NCBI GenBank assembly: GCA_021799935.1
Contig: JAJYZM010000070.1
Span: forward strand, 1 to 5,881
Reading direction: 5' to 3'
Source of the DNA: a bacterium
Lineage (GTDB): Bacteria > SZUA-79 > Acidulodesulfobacterales > Acidulodesulfobacteraceae
Length of the DNA stretch: 5,881 nt
Positions 1-3,025 of this stretch are shown piece after piece. The translations under genes and the position numbers were made by a program. The notes under the pieces were generated by a model that was not told the DNA's origin, did not search any database, and saw only the letters and a program-made list of their open reading frames with translations. Every line of letters begins with the position of its first letter. The stretch's first letter is position 1.

Positions 1-89
1 TGGAAATAAGTATTTTTCATAAACAAAAACTCCCGGCCGCGTCAAACGCAGTCGGGAGTATGAAAATAAATAAATCAGACTTTATTTTT
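1..89 (-). repeat. Dispersed repeat copy R1 (touches window edge)
   Basis: This segment matches positions 1601-1689 (R2) over 89 bp with one difference, C at 38 against A at 1638. Read on the minus strand it starts about 30 bp after the DUF2442 stop codon. It holds an AT-rich inverted repeat (AAATAAA at 68-74 and TTTATTT at 81-87, loop of 6) and then a GC-rich hairpin at 29-59 with a T-tract. The left end may continue beyond the window, so the true length is unknown. It is the 3'-terminal member of the DUF4160-DUF2442 module. Confidence 0.95.
21..59 (-). terminator. Intrinsic terminator in R1
   Basis: The hairpin spans 29-59. Its two 14-nt arms hold twelve Watson-Crick pairs, one G-T pair (36/52) and one C-A mismatch (38/50), closed by a CAA loop at 43-45. 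On the minus strand the stem ends in GGGAGT and is followed directly by TTTTGTTT (28 down to 21). On the plus strand the hairpin is followed by ATGAAAATAA, so the terminator works in one direction only, the direction of the DUF4160-DUF2442 genes. Confidence 0.8.
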
Positions 90-119
90 TTTATTTACGC
101 CTTTATTTCATGTTTATAA

Positions 120-380
120 TTAGGCGGCTAACGAATTTTTGCCGGTTATTTTATCATAAATTGTTTCCGGCGCTATATCCGCCCCGTTCGGCCATGCAAT
201 CGTTCCGCCGCTTATAAAAGCTTTTTTAAATAACTCGATATCAGACAATGAATTAAAAATATGACCTTTTTTAAGATATTCTTCAAAATCGAAGTCGCCT
301 GAAGTACCGTCGTCAAAAGTTATCCGATAAACATAGCCCGATTTATAATTTATATCTTTAACCTCTATAATTTTTTCCAT
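120..380 (-). CDS. DUF2442 family protein, partner of DUF4160
   Basis: This 86-residue protein has the DUF2442 pattern: an N-terminal beta-rich part with [12 protein letters not shown] (21-32), then GHIFNSL (39-45) and the family signature [10 protein letters not shown] (63-72) followed by Y75. The length is normal for the family. The ATG at 380 has a good ribosome site, AAGGA at 391-387, with a spacing of 6 nt. It lies 14 bp after the DUF4160 stop and is surely co-transcribed with it. DUF2442 and DUF4160 genes are often found side by side and have been proposed as a toxin-antitoxin-like pair; I know of no firm activity. DUF2442 would be the antitoxin candidate by analogy only. A repeat-borne terminator (21-59) follows. 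Confidence 0.88.
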   Translation of the reverse strand: MEKIIEVKDINYKSGYVYRITFDDGTSGDFDFEEYLKKGHIFNSLSDIELFKKAFISGGTIAWPNGADIAPETIYDKITGKNSLAA

Positions 381-394
381 ATTGTATCCTTATA

Positions 395-655
395 TTATTC
401 TAATGGTTTTATTCTTTTTAATTCTTCGCCGTTTATAGCCAAATTCCAATTATCTAATAATTCGTTTCTGTTGAAATCTATCCATTCCCTTGCCAATCTT
501 AACGCCGTTCTTGATTCAATATCTCCCGCAAGTATGTTTCCTTTAAAATCAAGCTTAATCTTTTTATCTCTATATTCTATATGGACATGAGGAGGATTAT
601 GGTCAAAATAAAACATTCTTACGGCGATTCCAAAAAAACTGCTAATCTCAGGCAT
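395..655 (-). CDS. DUF4160 family protein, putative toxin of a TA-like pair
   Basis: This 86-residue protein starts MPEISSFFGI and carries the DUF4160 signature DHNPPHVHIEY (18-28), in which H19, H23 and H25 are the conserved histidines. A helical half follows with EWIDFNRNELLDNW (57-70) and the usual IKP ending (82-84). The length fits the family. The start is supported by AGAGG at 663-659, only 3 nt from the ATG. It is the first gene of a two-gene unit with DUF2442 (14-bp gap). Biochemical function is unknown; the histidine cluster could bind metal or RNA, but that is inference. The gene lies just downstream of the MITE-like element, so its promoter region abuts that insertion. Confidence 0.88.
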   Translation of the reverse strand: MPEISSFFGIAVRMFYFDHNPPHVHIEYRDKKIKLDFKGNILAGDIESRTALRLAREWIDFNRNELLDNWNLAINGEELKRIKPLE

Positions 656-658
656 AAT

Positions 659-689
659 CCTCTTTAACTTTAATGCTCTATTAATTATA
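659..689 (-). promoter_or_regulatory. Possible -10 box and RBS for DUF4160-DUF2442
   Basis: A consensus TATAAT lies on the minus strand at 689-684, 29 nt upstream of the DUF4160 ATG, and AGAGG lies at 663-659. No good -35 box is present at 16-18 bp: that position falls on the junction between AT-rich DNA and the end of the MITE-like element (711). Consensus -10 boxes arise easily in DNA this AT-rich, so the call is tentative. Confidence 0.35.
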
Positions 690-710
690 TTATTTAATTA
701 AAATAATTTA

Positions 711-850
711 ACGGAATTATGCACTTGACAAAGCAATGCTCGGTATTTGTCATAATAACCGCGAGATTGCTTCGCTTCGCTCGCAATGACAATATGCAGT
801 CATTGCGAGCGAAGCGAAGCAATCTCGCTTTGTCAAGTGCATAATTCCGT
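711..850. mobile_element. MITE-like 140-bp palindromic element
   Basis: The ends are perfect 23-bp inverted repeats: 711-733 starts ACGGAATTATGC, and 828-850 is its exact reverse complement. AATTTA flanks both ends (705-710 and 851-856), a possible 6-bp target-site duplication, although chance matches are likely in such AT-rich sequence. Inside is a second perfect inverted repeat (761-790 and 799-828) with an 8-nt loop. The right arms of the two stems share base 828, while 27 nt (734-760) remain unpaired on the left. There is no room for a transposase, so movement would need one in trans. It separates the CopG/BrnT module from the DUF4160 module and could also act as a two-way terminator. Confidence 0.75.
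761..828. repeat. Inner 30-bp perfect inverted repeat (CATTGCGAGCGAAGC type)
   Basis: GCGAGATTGCTTCGCTTCGC opens the left arm (761-790); the right arm (799-828) is its exact reverse complement, with loop AATATGCA (791-798). The motif CATTGCGAGCGAAGCGAAGC is one I recognise as a common intergenic repeat in many bacterial genomes; when wrongly translated it gives the familiar peptide CHCERSEAIS. The stem would form a very stable hairpin in DNA or RNA of either strand. Confidence 0.85.
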
Positions 851-866
851 AATTTAATTGTAGGAG

Positions 867-892
867 AATAAATAAATCTGACACCTTTATTT
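867..892 (-). repeat. Dispersed repeat copy R4 (tail only)
   Basis: These 26 bp are identical to 2469-2494 in R3, including the ACC insertion (CTGACACC) that R1, R2 and R5 lack. They form the AT-rich inverted repeat of the family, AAATAAA ... TTTATTT. The GC-rich terminator hairpin that should lie at lower coordinates is missing; in its place, 16 bp away, the MITE-like element begins (850). The copy starts 46 bp beyond the CopG stop codon, so it is the 3' repeat of the BrnT/CopG module. Confidence 0.75.
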
Positions 893-937
893 CCCGAATT
901 TTTAAGGTTTCAAGAGTCGTTGCCGCCGCAACCATTC

Positions 938-1219
938 TTAAACGGTTATGTTTATATTCCCGTTAACGTATTGATGCACTAAAAAGGTAACCAAAGTTTG
1001 ATAAGATAACCCCATAGATAAGCTTTTACTTTTAAGTTTTAACAGGTCATTTTCGGCAAGCCTTATATTTATATTCTTTTTCTTTTTTGCAAATGACTGC
1101 GCTAATTTTTTGTATTTTTCTTTTTCTTTTTCCATATCTGCTGCATCGACCCAATCGCCGTTTTCTACCTCTTTTAATAATTGCAGCTCTTCATTATCTA
1201 ATTTATTTATTTTTTTCAT
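938..1219 (-). CDS. CopG-type ribbon-helix-helix antitoxin
   Basis: This 93-residue protein matches the CopG antitoxin family (PF12441 type). The N-terminal helical part (about 5-42, with ENGDWVDA at 19-26) is expected to wrap the toxin; a lysine run (45-48) leads into the ribbon strand NINIRLAEN (49-57), then helix 58-69, the turn GLSYQTL (70-76) and a last helix to about 86. YQTL followed by HQYVNG closely resembles the family's typical YQTL...HKYING. The start is set by GAGGT at 1231-1227, 7 nt before the ATG. It lies 13 bp after the toxin stop, the toxin-first order usual for brnTA. A GTTGC/GCAAC hairpin (919-932) lies just past the stop but has no T-tract. It should neutralise the toxin and repress the shared promoter. 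Confidence 0.9.
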   Translation of the reverse strand: MKKINKLDNEELQLLKEVENGDWVDAADMEKEKEKYKKLAQSFAKKKKNINIRLAENDLLKLKSKSLSMGLSYQTLVTFLVHQYVNGNINITV

Positions 1220-1232
1220 ATATCTTACCTCG

Positions 1233-1502
1233 CTAATCTTTTAAATATAATTTAGTCATTTTTCTACTCGGTATAATAGTTTTCAATATTATTTTTTTTT
1301 CATTTTCTTCAAAAGGAACCATATAAACATAATTATTTAATTCTACAATATATATTTTTTGTTCTGGATATTTTAATTTATTGTGATGCTCTTTAACGGC
1401 AATCAGCTTATTTGTCTGTAGCGCTATTATAATATCTTCAAAGCAAACGCCGCTCTCATGTTTTAATACTGCATTTTTTTCTTCGTCCCATTCAAAATTC
1501 AT
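1233..1502 (-). CDS. BrnT-like type II toxin
   Basis: This 89-residue protein opens with FEWDEEKN (3-10), then LKHESGVCFEDI (13-24), which follows the BrnT start FxWDxxKxxxNxxKHGVxFEEA. It ends with KTIIPSRKMTKLYLKD (74-89), in the position of the BrnT C-terminal arginine segment. BrnT toxins are RelE-fold ribonucleases that stop translation. This member belongs to a divergent branch whose usual partner is a CopG antitoxin, as here. It heads the operon: a strong promoter ends 7 nt before the ATG and no ribosome-binding sequence precedes the start, so the message is probably leaderless. RNase activity is inferred from the family and was not checked by residue comparison. Confidence 0.85.
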   Translation of the reverse strand: MNFEWDEEKNAVLKHESGVCFEDIIIALQTNKLIAVKEHHNKLKYPEQKIYIVELNNYVYMVPFEENEKKIILKTIIPSRKMTKLYLKD

Positions 1503-1508
1503 ATATAC

Positions 1509-1538
1509 ATTGTATTACTTTTGATATTTTTTTGTCAA
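1509..1538 (-). promoter_or_regulatory. Sigma70 promoter of the BrnT/CopG operon, with overlapping palindrome
   Basis: A consensus -35 box TTGACA lies at 1538-1533, an 18-bp spacer follows, and a -10 box TACAAT lies at 1514-1509 (minus strand). Six nucleotides, GTATAT, separate the -10 box from the ATG, so the expected transcription start falls on the A of the start codon. The -10 box is inside an odd palindrome, ATACA-T-TGTAT (1505-1515), with 5-bp half-sites of the kind that ribbon-helix-helix antitoxins bind; this is a candidate autoregulatory operator. Confidence 0.75.
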
Positions 1539-1600
1539 TAAATTTAATACATCCGAAATTGCCGATAGAAATCTCTAAAACGGGCCGATAAAAAATTACA

Positions 1601-1689
1601 TGGAAATAAGTATTTTTCATAAACAAAAACTCCCGGCAGCGTCAAACGCAGTCGGGAGTATGAAAATAAATAAATCAGACTTTATTTTT
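1601..1689 (-). repeat. Dispersed repeat copy R2
   Basis: This copy matches positions 1-89 (R1), with one mismatch at 1638. Its high-coordinate end runs into the DUF2283 stop codon: two of the three stop bases (1688-1689) belong to the repeat. It contains AAATAAA/TTTATTT (1668-1674 and 1681-1687) and the GC-rich hairpin 1629-1659. To its left lies the upstream region of the BrnT operon. Confidence 0.95.
1621..1659 (-). terminator. Intrinsic terminator in R2
   Basis: The hairpin (1629-1659) is the same as in R1 except that the internal mismatch is A-A (1638/1650) instead of C-A. On the minus strand TTTTGTTT follows (1628 down to 1621). It ends the DUF4258-DUF2283 transcript and shields the BrnT promoter from read-through. 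Confidence 0.8.
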
Positions 1690-1915
1690 AAATTGCAATT
1701 TTAGTTTCTTCGCCTGTAGCTTCATTAAGAAAAACCAGTTCTCCGTTTTGTTTCATTAATTCGTTTGCATTTAAAAGTTCTATGCCGTAAATTTTTCCGT
1801 CAGGAGAAAGGTCGATATTGACTTCATCGCTGATTTTTACGGTTTCAACTTTTTCGGTAGATTCAGCTAATTTAATATAAGAAATATTATATTTTGGGTC
1901 ATATGTGACTTTCAT
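1688..1915 (-). CDS. DUF2283 family protein, putative antitoxin partner of DUF4258
   Basis: This 75-residue protein has the DUF2283 (YuzE-like) pattern: MKVTYDPKYNISYIKL (1-16) and EVNIDLSPDGKIYGIELLNA (31-50), which matches the family's VNxDxDxxGxxxGIEIxxA core. The ATG at 1915 has a strong ribosome site, GGAGGAG, about 5 nt upstream. It starts 18 bp after the DUF4258 stop and is its operon partner. Function is not established; neighbourhood and size suggest the antitoxin of a RelE-like DUF4258 toxin, as an inference from guilt by association. The stop codon overlaps the end of repeat R2, so the extreme C-terminus may have been shaped by the repeat's arrival. Confidence 0.88.
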   Translation of the reverse strand: MKVTYDPKYNISYIKLAESTEKVETVKISDEVNIDLSPDGKIYGIELLNANELMKQNGELVFLNEATGEETKIAI

Positions 1916-1933
1916 TTAAACTCCTCCGTTAAT

Positions 1934-2182
1934 TTAAAAATATTTTGCTATTACTGTAATTACTATAACATCATTATATTCATTTACGGTTATAACCTCG
2001 ACCTGTTTTATATTGTAGCTTTTCCCGCGCCATAAACCGTTAAAAATAAAATTTCTTCTAAAACCGTTTCTACCAAATTTAACAGGAAAAGATTCTCCAT
2101 TTTCTAAAGTTTCTATAACTTCTTTTTCGTTAATGCCTCTTTCCGCCATTCGTTCTTTTGCATGAGCGTGAATTTTTATCAT
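1934..2182 (-). CDS. DUF4258 family protein, putative RelE/ParE-like toxin
   Basis: This 82-residue protein has the DUF4258 signature HAKERMAERGI (7-17) near the N-terminus, followed by EVIETLENGE (21-30) and a beta-rich C-terminal half ending VIVITVIAKYF (72-82), where the family usually has a VITV strand. The fold is thought to be related to RelE-type toxins; catalytic residues are not defined for the family. It is the first gene of a two-gene unit with DUF2283. No ribosome site precedes the ATG (upstream bases AACTATTT), and a TATAAT box lies 15 nt before it, so the leader is very short. No alternative methionine start with a better ribosome site is visible. Confidence 0.85.
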   Translation of the reverse strand: MIKIHAHAKERMAERGINEKEVIETLENGESFPVKFGRNGFRRNFIFNGLWRGKSYNIKQVEVITVNEYNDVIVITVIAKYF

Positions 2183-2197
2183 AAATAGTTATGCTAT

Positions 2198-2203
2198 ATT
2201 ATA
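2198..2203 (-). promoter_or_regulatory. Probable -10 box for DUF4258-DUF2283
   Basis: TATAAT on the minus strand (2203-2198) lies 15 nt upstream of the ATG at 2182 and would start transcription near 2191, giving a leader of about 9 nt. There is no convincing -35 box (CCATAT or TCCATA at 17-18 bp) and no TGn extension, so activity may need an activator. Confidence 0.45.
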
Positions 2204-2424
2204 TGGCGCAAACAACTAAAATATGGAATTAAATTATCTTTGATGTAGATTATACCATATTATATTAATAGATTAAATATAATATTTAATATTAAATACT
2301 GCCAATTTGTTAAAAATCGGCATAAAAACATTAAATATCGTATCAAAAATAATTTTGAACAAATAAAAGAGAGGTAGTTTGCATAATAAAAAATTATGGG
2401 GCAAGATGAATATGAAAAAGGAAG

Positions 2425-2463
2425 AAATAAAAACTCCCGGCCGCGTCAAACGCAGTCGGGAGT
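2425..2463 (-). terminator. Intrinsic terminator in R3
   Basis: The hairpin spans 2433-2463 with the same arms as R1, and on the minus strand is followed by TTTTATTT (2432 down to 2425). It closes the transcript of the membrane-anchored coiled-coil gene. Confidence 0.8.
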
Positions 2464-2497
2464 AAGAAAATAAATAAATCTGACACCTTTATTTTTT
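2429..2497 (-). repeat. Dispersed repeat copy R3
   Basis: This copy matches R1 positions 25-90 with two substitutions (2465 and 2481) and a 3-bp insertion, ACC at 2485-2487, which it shares with R4. It lacks the left 24 bp seen in R1 and R2. The high-coordinate end is 1 bp from the stop codon of the 106-residue gene (2499). The GC-rich hairpin (2433-2463) is identical to that in R1. Confidence 0.92.
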
Positions 2498-2498
2498 C

Positions 2499-2819
2499 TT
2501 AACGTTTAAAAAACAGGTCTAAAACGGCGACCAATATACCAATCTGTCCCGCCCAGAATATAAACATCCATTTAATAATATCGGCTTTATTTTCCGACAT
2601 ATTTTTGTCGAGTTCATTAATCCTTTTATCTATCTTGGCATCAAGTTTAGAAATTTCTTCCGTAAGCCTTCTTTCGAATTTCTCTTCGACAGTTATTATA
2701 GCCGCTTCGCTCGAAGATTTTACAATTTTATAGAAAAAATCGGCAAGTTCTTTCTGTTCTTCTTTATTTGTGTTTTTAAGCAATGCGGGCGGCAATGCAA
2801 TAACCGATGCCATAGACAT
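2499..2819 (-). CDS. Small coiled-coil protein with C-terminal membrane anchor
   Basis: This 106-residue protein starts MSMASVIALPPALLKN, has a charged helical middle with coiled-coil character (about 44-80, VEEKFERRLTEEISKLDAKI then RINELDKNM) and ends in one membrane helix, WMFIFWAGQIGILVAVLDLFF (84-104), with a short KR tail. Proteins of this layout are frequent in bacteria and resemble the DUF1640/LA_3696 kind of coiled-coil membrane proteins; no function is established. The first ATG is preferred: AGGAGG at 2829-2824 is 4 nt from it and 10 nt from the second ATG (2813). It is transcribed alone from its own promoter and ends at the R3 terminator. It lies in the row of TA-like modules but has no partner gene, so a toxin role would be speculation. 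Confidence 0.85.
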   Translation of the reverse strand: MSMASVIALPPALLKNTNKEEQKELADFFYKIVKSSSEAAIITVEEKFERRLTEEISKLDAKIDKRINELDKNMSENKADIIKWMFIFWAGQIGILVAVLDLFFKR

Positions 2820-2834
2820 TTTTCCTCCTGATAA

Positions 2835-2873
2835 ATTATATCATATGCAGATATTTTTTTAAAATAGCTATTT
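2835..2873 (-). promoter_or_regulatory. Extended -10 promoter and palindrome upstream of the 106-residue gene
   Basis: TGATATAAT (2843-2835, minus strand) is an extended -10 element. A partial -35 box, TTTAAA, lies at 2863-2858 with 17-bp spacing. Transcription would start near 2828-2830, giving a leader of about 10 nt that just contains the AGGAGG. A perfect 12-nt palindrome AAATAGCTATTT (2862-2873) touches the -35 box and is a possible regulator site. Confidence 0.6.
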
Positions 2874-2968
2874 GCTATTGTTTTATTATAGCAGGAGAAT
2901 ATTACGGGATTATGACGGCAATGTTAAAAGCAGGTTAAATTTTTGTTGCAAATTTGTTATGTGAATCA

Positions 2969-3015
2969 GCAAACGCAGGCGGGATTATGAAAATAAATAA
3001 ATCCGACTTTATTTA
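2969..3015 (-). repeat. Dispersed repeat copy R5 (degenerate) after nadB
   Basis: This stretch matches R1 positions 41-87 with five differences in 47 bp. It keeps the AT-rich inverted repeat (AAATAAA ... TTTATTT) and the first arm of the GC-rich hairpin as read on the minus strand, but the second arm is lost, so no terminator can form. It starts 10 bp beyond the nadB stop. No other intrinsic terminator for nadB is visible in 2874-3025. Confidence 0.8.
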
Positions 3016-3025
3016 AGACATTAAA

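Larger units (their letters stand above)
2183..2498. other. AT-rich intergenic region with nested palindromes
   Basis: No stable gene is visible in this 316-bp gap. It holds the DUF4258 -10 box (2198-2203), a cluster of ATTAAATA half-sites and repeat R3 (2429-2497). The half-sites form a perfect 19-nt palindrome, ATTAAATAT-A-ATATTTAAT (2272-2290), which overlaps a perfect 16-nt palindrome TATTTAATATTAAATA (2283-2298); a further single ATTAAATAT lies at 2330-2338. These sit 90-156 bp upstream of the DUF4258 start and could be an operator, but such palindromes also arise by chance in DNA this AT-rich. A 28-codon plus-strand reading frame (TTG 2379 to stop 2465, preceded by GAGAGG) ends in R3 and is not called as a gene. 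Confidence 0.5.

Noticed and set aside
725..753. Plus-strand promoter in the MITE-like element (TTGACA with TGTCAT)
   Set aside because: The -35 box is good but the -10 match is weak, and no plus-strand gene follows.
750..935. 61-codon minus-strand frame containing CHCERSEAIS
   Set aside because: Most of it is translation of the inner inverted repeat and the R4 tail; this peptide is the well-known false product of the CATTGCGAGCGAAGC repeat.
912..939. Hairpin at the CopG stop codon as a terminator
   Set aside because: The stem is only GTTGC/GCAAC plus an interrupted outer part and no T-tract follows on the minus strand.
1..2497. Integron attC sites in a cassette array
   Set aside because: The R hairpin lacks the RYYYAAC/GTTRRRY core sites, behaves as a terminator with a T-tract, and no integrase is visible; the likeness is only in layout.
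2893..2940. Plus-strand peptide MTAMLKAG after GCAGGAGAA
   Set aside because: Eight codons with a poorly spaced ribosome site in an intergenic region; nothing supports translation.
1..3015. CRISPR array
   Set aside because: The repeats are 26-89 bp, spaced 0.5-0.9 kb apart with genes between, and vary in length; there are no regular spacers and no cas genes.
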